Assembly: GCF_002008315.2 (NCBI RefSeq)
Contig: NZ_MVDG02000002.1
Span: 1-64,000, forward strand
Direction: 5' to 3'
DNA length: 64,000 nt
Origin: Arthrobacter sp. KBS0703
GTDB lineage: Bacteria; Actinomycetota; Actinomycetes; Actinomycetales; Micrococcaceae
Shown piece after piece: positions 43,107 to 54,605 of the stretch. The notes beneath the pieces were generated by a model, which worked only from the letters and a program-made list of their open reading frames with translations, had not been told where the DNA came from and searched no databases. The position numbers and the translations under genes were made by a program. Positions within the stretch are counted from its first letter, which is position 1, and every line of letters starts with the position of its first letter.

Positions 43107-43924
43107 TTAGCCGCGGCCGATGAAGGGCATGCCGGCAGCCGTGATGACCACGGAGCCCACACTGGCCGACGGCGGCATGCCGGCCATCATCAGGACCGCC
43201 CGGGCGGCGTCTTCCACGGGGAACATGGGCTCGACTTTGCGGGTGCCGTCGGCCTGGAGCGCGCCCGACCCGACGCCGATGGTGTCCATGATTTCGGTGG
43301 CGGTATTGCCGATGTCGATCTGGCCGCAGGTGATGCCGAAGCCGCGGCCGTCAAGCTCGATGCTCTTGGTCAGGCCTGTCATGGCGTGCTTAGTGACGGC
43401 GTAGGCCACGGTCCGCGGCCGCGGTGAATGCGCCGAGATGGATCCGTTGTTGATGATCCGGCCGCCCTGTGGAGTCTGCGCCTTCATGGCGCGGACTGCC
43501 GCACCGGCGCACAGCAGCGATCCGGTGAGGTTCACGGCAACGGTGGCTTCCCAGTCGGCGAGCGTAATCCTGTCTCTTATCCACATCTAGATGTGTATAA
43601 GAGACAGCCGCCGGGCCAAACACGCCCGCGTTGTTGAACAGCACGTCCACCCTCCCCCACCGCTGGAGGGCGGCAGCGAAAAGGCGCTCGACGTCCTCGG
43701 GCACGGTGACGTCGCACGGCACCGCCAGTGCGTCCGGGTGGCCGCCTGCCGTTTCGAGCAGCTGCGCCTCGCGGCGGCCGGCCAGGGCTGTCTCTTATAC
43801 ACATCTAGATGTGTATAAGAGACAGGTAACCGCCCGCGAGCATTTGGCGGGCCACCGCCCGGCCAATGCCCGAACCGGCCCCGGTGACGACGGCGACGGG
43901 TCCGGGCTTTGGCGTGGTGGTCAT
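43107..43924 (-). CDS. Short-chain dehydrogenase/reductase, split by two adapters
   Basis: The gene reads in three blocks: [20 protein letters not shown] up to [15 protein letters not shown] to NNAGVFGPA; and [13 protein letters not shown] to the end. Two mate-pair adapters (43570-43607 and 43788-43825) separate them, with only a few codons missing at each. The Rossmann motif TGAGSGIG, the NNAG motif, the Ser in NNGSISAHS and YAVTK (catalytic Tyr and Lys) identify a classical SDR. The true length is about 250 residues. It is the last gene of a minus-strand set with the racemase-like enzyme and NCS1 permease. The substrate is unknown. Confidence 0.88.
43570..43607. other. Mate-pair junction adapter (one mismatch) in the SDR gene
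   Basis: This is the double mosaic end with ATCCAC in place of ATACAC in the left half. It separates NNAGVFGPA from ITLADWE. Confidence 0.95.
43788..43825. other. Second mate-pair junction adapter in the SDR gene
   Basis: This exact 38-bp double mosaic end separates the Rossmann strand (MLAGGY) from ALAGRRE. Two adapters 180 bp apart show that the scaffold was stitched from very short pieces here. Confidence 0.96.
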
Positions 43925-43973
43925 GCGGTACTCCTGCTGGTTCCTGGCCTAGTGGCCGGCTTACTGGGCCGGC

Positions 43974-44717
43974 TTACTGGGTGGCGTGAACATCCGCCCC
44001 CATCAGTGGCCAGCCTATGACGGTCTTGGGCCGGGGCGTGGCGTAAGTCCGGACCTTGGACGTGGACAGCCGCATCCGGACGAGCGATTCCGCAATGGTC
44101 ACCGCGGCCGCCACACCGTCCACCACCGGAACTCCGGCCCGCTGCCGGATCTGCTCGTCGAGTCCGGCCATGCCGCCGCAGCCCAGGACGATCACCTCGG
44201 CCTTGTCCTCCCGGACGGCAAGCAGGGCCTGTTCGATGATTGCCTCGACGGCGCGCCCGGGTTCTTCCTCAAGCTCCAGGACTGCCATGCCGCTGGCCCG
44301 CACCGACGCGCACCGGGCGTCGAGGCCGGCCAGCTTCAGCCGGTCTTCGATGAGCGGCACGGCACGGTCAAGGGTAGTGACCACGGAGTACTTGTGGCCG
44401 AGGAACATGGCAGTGCTTGCCGCGGCCTCGGTGATGTCGACGACGGGCACATCCAGCAGCTCTTGGAGCCCCTCCCGGCCATGCTCCCCGTAGCCTGCCT
44501 GGATGACGGCGTCGAACGGTTCCGGGTAGCTGACCACGCGGTCCATCACGGCAATGGCGGCCAGGTAGCTTTCGAAGTTGCCCTCGCAGGAATCCGCGCC
44601 GAAGCGCGGCGTGAGCCCGATGATCTCGGTGCCGGGCGCCGCGATGCTGCGGGCCTGCGCGGCGATGGAGTCGGTCATGGACCGGGTGGTGTTGACGTTG
44701 GCGACGAGAATGCGCAA
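43974..44717 (-). CDS. Asp/Glu/hydantoin racemase superfamily enzyme with Gly in place of first catalytic Cys
   Basis: This is a 247-residue protein of the Asp/Glu racemase fold, closest in pattern to hydantoin racemases (start ILVANVNTT; NFESYLAAIA; PVVDITEAAA). Two-base racemases need two cysteines. Here the second is present, Cys180 in VIVLGCGGMAG, but the first position is Gly75 in AVIQAGYGEHG. Arylmalonate decarboxylase shows the same Gly/Cys pattern, so decarboxylation or another one-base reaction is possible. The neighbours are an NCS1-type permease upstream and an SDR downstream, on the same strand. A 14-bp tandem repeat covers its stop codon region. Confidence 0.82.
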   Translation of the reverse strand: MRILVANVNTTRSMTDSIAAQARSIAAPGTEIIGLTPRFGADSCEGNFESYLAAIAVMDRVVSYPEPFDAVIQAGYGEHGREGLQELLDVPVVDITEAAASTAMFLGHKYSVVTTLDRAVPLIEDRLKLAGLDARCASVRASGMAVLELEEEPGRAVEAIIEQALLAVREDKAEVIVLGCGGMAGLDEQIRQRAGVPVVDGVAAAVTIAESLVRMRLSTSKVRTYATPRPKTVIGWPLMGADVHATQ

Positions 44718-44748
44718 GTTGTCCTCCTGGGATGCATGCGGGCTGCGG

Positions 44749-46317
44749 TCAGTGGGTGCTCGCGACGGCGATGGATTCGCCGTCGACGTCCTCGAACTGC
44801 TGCTTGTGGTCGGCGATCAGGTAGTACGTCAGGGCGGCGACGCCCGCGCCGAAGAACCAGGCGAACGGGGCCGCTGCCTCGAGTGCCGGGACGAAGGCGA
44901 TGAGGATCGCGACGGCCGAGGCCGGCAGGAGCGCGGAGATCGCTTTGGGATTCACGCCCTTCTTGTAGAAGTACGCACCGCCGGGGTTGTCGCTGTACAG
45001 CTCGGGGACGTTGACCTTGCCGCGGCGGAGCAGCCAGTAATCGGCCATGACCACGCCGAACAGCGGGCCGAGCAGGGCACCGAGTCCGCCGAGGAAGTAC
45101 ACGATGACGAGCGGGTTGTTATAGAGGTTCCACGGCAGGATGACCAGGCCGATTGTGCCGCTGACCCAGGCCGCCTTGCGGAAGTCCAGGTGCTTGGGGA
45201 ACAGGTTGGTGAGGGCGTAGACGGGGGCGACGAAGTTGGCCATCAGGTTCACGGCAATGGTCAGGATGAGGATCGCGAGGCAGGCCAGCACCAGGAAGAG
45301 GGTGTTGGGAATGCTTTCGACGATGTCCGACGGCGTTTCGATGATGGTGCCGTTGATCTTGTACTGCCCGCCGGCCAGGACCACCACGATGGCGCCGAAC
45401 AGGAGCATGTTGATCGGGATGCCCCAGAAGTTGCCGCGGACGATCGATTTCCTGGACTTGGCCGAGCGGGTGAAGTCGCAGAAGTTCAGGACGAAGGTTC
45501 CGTAGATGGACACCCAGAGGGCGCCGCCGGCGAAGATGGTCCGCCACATGTCGCCGCCTTCAAGACCCCTGATGCCGGTCCACTGGATGGCGCCGTGGGC
45601 CTCGATGAAGACCCAGACGGCCAGCAGGACCATGGTCAGCAGGATGATGGGACCGGCGAACGCCTCGTATTTGCGGATCATCTCCATGCCGAAGCTGACG
45701 ATCACCAGCTGCACGATCCACAGCGCAACGAACGCGATCCAGCCCAGCGTGGACAGGCCGAGGATGGAGTTGGTGTCCAGTTCATGCAGGGACGGGACCA
45801 TGGCCACGAGCATCACCCGAAGCACCACCGACGCCAGGAACGTCTGGATGCCGAACCAGGCCACCGCGACGGCGCCGCGCAGCAGGCTGGCCAGCTGGGC
45901 GCCGCGGATCCCGAAGCTGATCCGGCTCATGACCGGAAAGGGAACGCCGGTCTTCTGGCCCATGAAGCCGGAAAAGCTGAGCAGCGCGAAGAGAAGGACG
46001 GCGCCGATGGCCAGGGCCATGAGGATCTGCCATCCGCCGAGGCCGAGGGAGAAGAGGCCGACGGCGAACGCGTAGTTTCCGAGGCTGTGGACGTCGTTCG
46101 CCCACAGGGTGAAGATGCTGTAGCCGGTCCAGCGGCGTCCGTGCCGCTTGGTGGGAGCGAGGTCGGCGTTGTAAAGCGTGGGGCTGATGTCGTGGCCTGA
46201 GGCGGTGCTGGCCGCCTCGCAGAGGGCGTCGATGCCCGTGGCGGGATGGACCGGCTTGCCCGACAGCGCTGTCGGGGCGGGAGCCGTTTCGACGCCGACT
46301 GATGGGGTCGTCTGCAT
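44749..46317 (-). CDS. NCS1-family nucleobase/allantoin/hydantoin permease
   Basis: This is a 522-residue inner-membrane symporter with about twelve hydrophobic segments. NCS1 features include the N-terminal LYNADLAPTKRHGRRW with WTGYSIFTLWANDVHSLGNY. The Mhp1 hydantoin transporter of Microbacterium has an equivalent segment. WFGIQTFLASVVL and NFCDFTRSAKS follow. It is the first gene of the racemase-like/SDR set, so hydantoin, allantoin or a related cyclic ureide is a likely substrate. Its promoter region contains the palindrome TGACCTAGGTCA. Confidence 0.9.
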   Translation of the reverse strand: MQTTPSVGVETAPAPTALSGKPVHPATGIDALCEAASTASGHDISPTLYNADLAPTKRHGRRWTGYSIFTLWANDVHSLGNYAFAVGLFSLGLGGWQILMALAIGAVLLFALLSFSGFMGQKTGVPFPVMSRISFGIRGAQLASLLRGAVAVAWFGIQTFLASVVLRVMLVAMVPSLHELDTNSILGLSTLGWIAFVALWIVQLVIVSFGMEMIRKYEAFAGPIILLTMVLLAVWVFIEAHGAIQWTGIRGLEGGDMWRTIFAGGALWVSIYGTFVLNFCDFTRSAKSRKSIVRGNFWGIPINMLLFGAIVVVLAGGQYKINGTIIETPSDIVESIPNTLFLVLACLAILILTIAVNLMANFVAPVYALTNLFPKHLDFRKAAWVSGTIGLVILPWNLYNNPLVIVYFLGGLGALLGPLFGVVMADYWLLRRGKVNVPELYSDNPGGAYFYKKGVNPKAISALLPASAVAILIAFVPALEAAAPFAWFFGAGVAALTYYLIADHKQQFEDVDGESIAVASTH

Positions 46318-46626
46318 CTGGTTCTCCAGTTCTGGGGAAGGATTGAGGGCGGAAGGCTGAGCTTCCGGGTAGCTGATTCCGCTTTGTGGAAATTAGCTTT
46401 TGAAGAGTGGAATTACTGTATGACCTAGGTCACCCCGCCGTCAAGGTTGATTTGCTGCGCCGGGCGGTCACAATCGGCACGCAGCCTCCGGGAAGCCCCA
46501 ATTGGGGCACTCCCCGGCCGCCCGTCTTGACCGGCCAATCCTTCAGTGCCTAATCTCGAATGGCAAGAATGTTTTCTCACAATACGAAAACATGAGCCCA
46601 ACATTCAAAGATGAAACGAGGCTGCC
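46318..46626. other. 309-bp divergent regulatory region (NCS1 permease / aceE)
   Basis: There is no gene here. The left part is AT-rich near 46381-46420 and holds two GTGGA(A)ATTA direct repeats. The perfect 12-bp palindrome TGACCTAGGTCA is at 46421-46432. The aceE side has the ribosome site GAGG at 46617. I could not define a -35/-10 pair with confidence. Confidence 0.5.
46421..46432. promoter_or_regulatory. Perfect palindrome TGACCTAGGTCA
   Basis: This is a 12-bp perfect inverted repeat with no spacer, 104 bp upstream of the NCS1 permease start. The dyad is long enough for a dimeric regulator, and no regulator gene lies next to it. Confidence 0.5.
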
Positions 46627-49392
<2,766 letters not shown>

Positions 49393-49400
49393 CCGCTGCT

Positions 49401-49504
49401 GGTTGAGCCTGCCGAAACCTGGTCCCGGCAGGCTCAACCGGCGGAGTGCACGCTCCCCGCAACCAGCGACGGCGGTCCCCACCTTCCGGTGGGGACCGCC
49501 GTCG
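49401..49504. terminator. Two strong hairpins after aceE
   Basis: The first hairpin pairs GGTTGAGCCTGCCG (49401-49414) with its complement at 49426-49439. The second has 17-bp perfect arms (CGACGGCGGTCCCCACC at 49467-49483, complement at 49488-49504) and a TTCC loop. Together they separate aceE from the converging DUF1508 gene. Confidence 0.85.
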
Positions 49505-49528
49505 GCCGTTCCGTAGAGCGCGTTCGAT

Positions 49529-49726
49529 TTACGTTGAGCTCAGCCCCGGGCGACGGTCAACGATGAAACCGGTCGCAGCGTTTTCCCGCACCGCGGTGAT
49601 GCCTGCGACCACTGCTTTGATGTTCGGGAAGCTGGGTGAAACCGCAACCACGGTGCCATCCTCCGCCGTGAGCCGAAACCGGAATGCCCCCTTGCCTTCG
49701 CTCAGTATTTCGAATGTGCCTGCCAT
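49529..49726 (-). CDS. DUF1508 (YegP-like) small protein, second copy
   Basis: This is a 65-residue protein starting MAGTFEILSEGKGAFRFR, with an AAGGAG site before the ATG. It is a paralogue of the protein at 2461-2658, with the same length, VVAVSPSF and REN-ATGF near the end. Nothing in the neighbourhood gives a function. It may be co-ordinated with aceE only by position. Confidence 0.85.
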   Translation of the reverse strand: MAGTFEILSEGKGAFRFRLTAEDGTVVAVSPSFPNIKAVVAGITAVRENAATGFIVDRRPGLSST

Positions 49727-49905
49727 CTATGCTCCTTCTGGGCTGCGCCATTGCAGCCGTCTGTGACCCCCAATTGCCAACACGACGTCTACGACGTTAG
49801 CGGCCATTAACCGAAGTAGCCACCCCTACTAATCGGTAGTTTTCCGGCGGCACCATGGCGGGGCCCGTCGGTCGGCCCCCAGCAAAGTCCCCTAAGGTGG
49901 TGCAC

Positions 49906-50529
49906 ATGTCAGATTCCCCGACGGTTGCCACCACGGCTGTCCTGCTGGCAGCGGGCGCCGGAACCAGGCTGGGACTCGGTCCGAAGGCGCTCCTGCCCTT
50001 CCGCAGCCGCACGCTCGTTGAAGTGCTGGCGGACGTGCTGCTCGACGGCGGCTGCCGTGAAGTGGTGATCGTCCTTGGCGCGGCCGCCGGCACCGTCCGC
50101 GCCGCCACCGATCTGGGCCGGCACACCGTCGTGGAGAACGCGGACTGGGCCGGCGGCATGGGCAGCTCCTTGAGGCTGGGGCTCTCCTGCGCCCGGCCCG
50201 GGGACAACGTGCTCGTGGCTCTTGTTGACCAGCCGGGGCTGACACCGGACACAGTGGCCCGCCTGCTCAGGACGCACCGGCCCGGCCGGGTGACGGCCGC
50301 GGCCTACCCGGATGCGGCAGGGAAGCTCCGGCGCGGGCACCCGCTTTTGCTCGACTCCACGCTCCGCGCCGGCGCGGCGGAGTCGGCAACGGGCGACGCC
50401 GGAGCGCGGCAATTCCTGCAGGCCCACCCGGGGCTGATCGACCTGGTGGACTGCGGAGCGCAGACCGGGGGCGATGAGTCCGGCGGCGCGGACATCGACA
50501 CCCTGGACCAGTTGCACCTGCTGGACTGA
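49906..50529 (+). CDS. Molybdenum cofactor cytidylyltransferase-like (MocA/MobA) protein
   Basis: The protein has 207 residues from the ATG at 49906, which follows AAGGTGG. The nucleotidyltransferase signature LLAAGAGTRLGLGPKALLPF is at the N-terminus, and VALVDQPGLTPDTVARLL is the metal-binding block. MocA adds CMP to molybdopterin to make the form used by xanthine-dehydrogenase-type enzymes. The large xanthine dehydrogenase genes and xdhC lie a few kilobases away, which supports MocA over MobA. There is no operon with them because the aldo/keto reductase converges from the right. Confidence 0.86.
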   Translation: MSDSPTVATTAVLLAAGAGTRLGLGPKALLPFRSRTLVEVLADVLLDGGCREVVIVLGAAAGTVRAATDLGRHTVVENADWAGGMGSSLRLGLSCARPGDNVLVALVDQPGLTPDTVARLLRTHRPGRVTAAAYPDAAGKLRRGHPLLLDSTLRAGAAESATGDAGARQFLQAHPGLIDLVDCGAQTGGDESGGADIDTLDQLHLLD

Positions 50530-50543
50530 CCCCGCCCGCCACA

Positions 50544-50608
50544 GCAACGCGGGGTCAGATATCGCCCCATAGCGGCCCCGGATTGGGCCGGAAGTGACCC
50601 CGCGTTGC
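50544..50608. repeat. Palindromic intergenic element, copy 1
   Basis: GCAACGCGGGGTCA (50544-50557) pairs with TGACCCCGCGTTGC (50595-50608). The interior is GC-rich and different from that of copy 2. It lies between converging genes and can act as a terminator. Confidence 0.8.
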
Positions 50609-50610
50609 AG

Positions 50611-51591
50611 CTACCAGCGGGGGTGGATCGCCTCGCGGAAGTAGTGGTCGTAGATCCAGGCCACGCCCTCGTTGAACTCCGCGTCCAGGGTTATTCCGGC
50701 CGCGGCCGCGTTGGACCGTGCCTGCTCCACGTTCCGGGCACCGGGGATTGCCGAAGTCACGCCGTCCTGCGCGGCGATCCAGGCGATGGCTGCCTGCGCG
50801 GTGCCGGCCCCCTCGGGCACCAGCTGCTCGAACTCGGCAACCGCCTTGAGCCCCAGCTCGTAATCGACGCCGGAGAACGTCTCTCCGACGTCGAACGCGC
50901 CGCCGCTGCGGTTGTAGTTGCGGTGGTCGTCCGCGGCGAACGAGGTGTCTTTGGTGTACTTGCCGGACAGCAGGCCGGACGCGAGGGGCACGCGGGCGAT
51001 GATTCCCACGCCCGCGGCCTTTGCGGCGGGGAGGACCTCGTCCAGCGGCTTAAGCCGGAACGCGTTCAGGATGATCTGCACCGACGCCGTGCCGGCGTGG
51101 CTGATCGCTTCCAGTGCTTCGTCTGTACGTTCCACGCTGACGCCGTAGTTCCGGATGGCGCCCTCGGCGACGAGGGTGTCCAGGGCGTCATACACCTCGG
51201 CGTTGCTGTAGACGGACGTGGGCGGGCAGTGCAGCTGGACCAGGTCCAGGGAGTCGGTCCCCAGGTTGCGGCGGGAACGGTCCGTCCATTCGCGGAAGTT
51301 GGCCAGGTTGTAGTTCTCCGGGCGCTGTTCCGCCCGGCGCCCCATCTTGGTGGCAACCGTGATGCCCAGCCCAGGGTTGTCCGCCAGGAACGCACCGATG
51401 GCCTGTTCGCTGCGGCCGTCCCCGTAGACATCAGCGGTGTCGAAGAACGTCACCCCCGCTTCAGCCGAGGCGGCGAGGATGGCCTGCGCCTGCTCCGGAT
51501 CCACGTTCCCCCAGTCGGCGCCGAGCTGCCAGGTGCCGAGTCCTACGACGGAAACGTTCCGTCCGGTCTTGCCTAAGATGCGCTGTTTCAT
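50611..51591 (-). CDS. Aldo/keto reductase
   Basis: The protein has 326 residues from the ATG at 51591. The catalytic tetrad of the family is visible: Asp in FFDTADVYG with the Tyr, Lys in ITVATKMG and His in LVQLHCPP. Cofactor-binding residues are near the C-terminus (IPGARNVEQARSNAAA). The longer frame to 51654 covers the palindromic element and is not used. It is an NADPH-dependent carbonyl reductase of unknown substrate. It lies between two copies of the same palindromic element. Confidence 0.92.
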   Translation of the reverse strand: MKQRILGKTGRNVSVVGLGTWQLGADWGNVDPEQAQAILAASAEAGVTFFDTADVYGDGRSEQAIGAFLADNPGLGITVATKMGRRAEQRPENYNLANFREWTDRSRRNLGTDSLDLVQLHCPPTSVYSNAEVYDALDTLVAEGAIRNYGVSVERTDEALEAISHAGTASVQIILNAFRLKPLDEVLPAAKAAGVGIIARVPLASGLLSGKYTKDTSFAADDHRNYNRSGGAFDVGETFSGVDYELGLKAVAEFEQLVPEGAGTAQAAIAWIAAQDGVTSAIPGARNVEQARSNAAAAGITLDAEFNEGVAWIYDHYFREAIHPRW

Positions 51592-51615
51592 CCCACGACT
51601 ATATGTGGGGAACCC

Positions 51616-51678
51616 CAACGCGGGGTCACTTAGCGCCCGTTTGACGCGGTTCATTGGGCGCTAAGTGACCCCGCGTTG
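51616..51678. repeat. Palindromic intergenic element, copy 2 (23-bp perfect arms)
   Basis: The arms start CAACGCGGGGTCACTTAGCG (51616 on) and end at 51638. The exact complement is at 51656-51678 with a 17-nt loop. The outer 13 bases are shared with copy 1 at 50544-50608. It encodes the final residues and the stop of the xanthine dehydrogenase frame, so the element has either inserted into, or supplies, that C-terminus. Confidence 0.88.
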
Positions 51679-54603
51679 CGTTTGGCGGCGCGGACGCTTT
51701 GGTGGCGGGGACCAGACCGGCTTCCTTCAGGCCCAGGTAAATCTTGTCCCGGGCGATGGGCAGCTCGGCGAACCGCACCCCGGTGGCGTGGCGGATGGCG
51801 TTCGCCAGGGCCGGAGCCACCGGGTTGAACGGGCTCTCACTCATGGACTTTGCCCCGAGCGGCCCGAGTTTGTCGTTCGTGTCGGCGAAGTACACCTCGC
51901 TGCGCGGCACATCGGCGAAGGAGGGGATGTGGTACTGCCGGAGGATGTCGGTGGTGACGCGTCCGGCGTCGTCCAGCCTGACCTCCTCATAGAGCGCGGC
52001 GCCCAGTGCCTGCGCGATCCCGCCCTCGATCTGGCCGCGGCACTGCCGCGGGTTCACCACCACGCCGGCGTCCGCCGCCTGGACGCTCTGCAGGATCTTC
52101 AGTTCCCCTGTTCCGGTGTTCACGGCGACCCGGAACCCATGGACGTTGAAGGCCACCGATCGCGGGGTCCCGCCCCAGCGCCCCTCGGCGGCGAGTTCGA
52201 CGCCGGCCCGGCTGGCGGCGTCGTAAAGTTCCGTCAGCGGCACCCGGGTTCCCTCGCAGACCACGGCGTCGCCGTCGAGCACGCAGCCCGATGCCTGGAT
52301 CTGCCGGCTGCCGGCGGCGAAGGCCCGGATCCGGACGGCAAGTTCCTCGGCGGCGCCCAGCGTTGCCTTGCCCGCCACAACGGTTCCGGCGGAGCCGAAG
52401 GCGCCGGTGTCGTGCTCGATCAGGTCCGTGTCAGACTGCCGGACCGCGACCCGGGCGGCCACCGTGGACAGTGCCGTCGCCGCGAGCTGTGCGTGCACGG
52501 TGGTGGTCCCGTTGCCGAATTCGGCGGTCCCGACGTCGGCGGCGTACGTGCCGTCCGCAAGGAGCCTGAGCTTCGAATGGGCAAAATGGCCCCGCGGCGG
52601 CACGGTGTCGATCATGGACAGCGCCGTGCCCTCCCCCGTGACCCAGTCCGGCCCGAGATCGTCCAGCCCGGCGGACCGGTAGCGTTCACGGCCCCGTTCC
52701 AGGGCGTCCTGCACCAGCCGCGTGCACTGGTCCAGCCCGTAGCTGCCGTAATGGACGTCCTCTTCGGGCTCGGAGTGCGTGGAGAGCATGTCATCGCCCT
52801 CGCGGACCATGTTGCGGCGGCGGAACTCCAGGGGGTCCATGCCGATGCCGAGGGCCAGCTCATCCATGGCCGATTCGATGGCGAAGATCATCTGGCTCAG
52901 GCCGTAGCCCCGGAACGCGCCGGAGGGCACCGTGTTGGTGTACACGGCGAGGGCGTCCACCTTCTTGTTGGCGCATTTGTAGACCGCGAGCGATTCGCCG
53001 CAGCCGTGGAACATGACGCCGGGTGCGTGGTTGCCGTAGGCGCCGGTGTTCGTGAGGACGTCCAGCTGCAGCGCCGTCAGCCTGCCATCGCTGCCGGCGC
53101 CGGCCTTGAGCTTGATGGTGAACGGGTGGCGGACGGTGCTGGCGGTGAACTGCTCGGTGCGCGTGAACTCCAGCTGCACCGGGCGCCCCAGCTTCAGGGC
53201 TGCGAGCGCCGCGATGTCCTCCGTCAGCACCTCCTGCTTCCCGCCGAAGCCGCCGCCCACGCGTCCGGCAACCACGTGGACCCTGTCTCTTATACACATC
53301 TAGATGTGTATAAGAGACACGCGGCAGAGCGTGCGCCGCACGAGGAACGGGACCTGGCTGGACGTGCGCACCTGCAGCCTGCCGGCGTCGTCCACCGAGG
53401 CGATGGACGCGTGCGTCTCCAACGCCACGTGCTGCACGCGCTGGGTGCGGTACGTCTGTTCGTGGACGAAGTCCGCCGCCGCAAACCCGTCCCGGACACT
53501 GCCCAGTTCGGAGTGCAACTCGGCCACGATGTTCCGGTCCGGCCGGGCGATCCGTGCGGCGCCGGCGTCCTTGTCGCCGTGGAGCGCGGGCGCCCCGGGA
53601 CTGGTGGCATCCTGCGGCGTGAACACGGCGGGGAGTTCTTCGTAGTCCACCCGGACGGCGCGGACGCCCGCCTCGGCCGCGGCCACGGACTCGGCCACGA
53701 CGGCGCCAACGCGCTGCCCGCGGAACCTCACCACGGTGTCCAGCACCCGGGTGTCGTCGGGGTCGTCGGTGTAGAGCTCGTGCTGGGCGCTGGAAAACAG
53801 CTGGGCCGGCGCATCCTCGTGGGTGAGGACGGCTACGACGCCGGGGACGGCCAGGGCCGCGGACTTGTCGATGGACAGCACCCGGGCGTGGGCGTGCGGC
53901 GATCGCACGAGCTTCAGGTGAAGCAGTCCGGGCAATTCCTCCGCCGGGACGTCCAGCGTGTAGCGGGCCTGGCCGGTCACCACGGCCCGGCTGGCGGGGG
54001 CGGGTACGTCGTCGCCCAGCTGGCCGGGCTGCGGCGCGGGCTGGCCTTCGCCGGCGATGCCCGAGCCCGGCCCGGCGGGATCCGGGTGGCCCTCGTGGCC
54101 GCACACGGCGTCGCCGATGGCCCGGTACCCCGTGCAGCGGCACAGGTTTCCTTTCAGGCTGCGGGGCAGGCTCTCCTTCTGGGAGTCATCGAAGGTGGCG
54201 GCCGTCATCACCATGCCGGCGGTGCAGAAACCGCACTGGAAGCCCTGCCGGTCCAGGAACTGCTGCTGCATCGGATGGAGCGCGGCGCCGCCGTGGCGCC
54301 GGCGGCGCGGCCGTCGGTTGCGCCGCCGATGCCGGCCGTGGTTTCGGCCGCGGTTCCGGCGAGGCCCTCGATGGTGGTGACTGCGTGGCCGTCGGCTGTC
54401 TCTTATACACATCTAGATGTGTATAAGAGACAGATGCAGCTGTGCACGGGCGTGCCATCAACGTGCACGGTGCAGGCTCCGCAGTCCCCGCCGTCGCAGC
54501 CCTTCTTGACGCCGAGGTTGCCCTGTTCGCGCAGGAACGTGCGCAGGCACTGGCCGGGGCGCGGCGGGGTGTCCACCGCTGCGCCGTTGATGTCGATGGC
54601 CAT
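51626..54603 (-). CDS. Xanthine dehydrogenase, 2Fe-2S and molybdopterin domains fused, broken in this record
   Basis: This enzyme oxidises hypoxanthine and xanthine to urate. The reading begins at the ATG 54603 ([14 protein letters not shown]). The first cluster motif is CDGGDCGAC, and the second is [10 protein letters not shown] with NLCRCTGY. There is no stop between the iron-sulfur part and the large Mo domain ([34 protein letters not shown]), so one chain of about 990 residues carries both. The adapters at 54396-54433 and 53283-53319 drop a few codons each, and one base seems missing near 54290, so the written frame is broken. The C-terminal 20 residues or so come from the palindromic element. 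Confidence 0.86.
53283..53319. other. Mate-pair junction adapter in the xanthine dehydrogenase gene
   Basis: This is 37 of the 38 adapter bases. On the minus strand it lies between RRTLCRV and [16 protein letters not shown], with about six codons of the family missing. Confidence 0.95.
54396..54433. other. Mate-pair junction adapter in the iron-sulfur domain
   Basis: The exact 38-bp double mosaic end sits right after HSC of the plant-type ferredoxin motif and before [10 protein letters not shown]. Confidence 0.96.
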
Positions 54604-54605
54604 GA

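Noticed and set aside
53300..54412. Separate CDS starting inside an adapter (peptide beginning MCIRDR)
   Set aside because: The start codon comes from adapter sequence. The real protein starts at 54603 and continues through.
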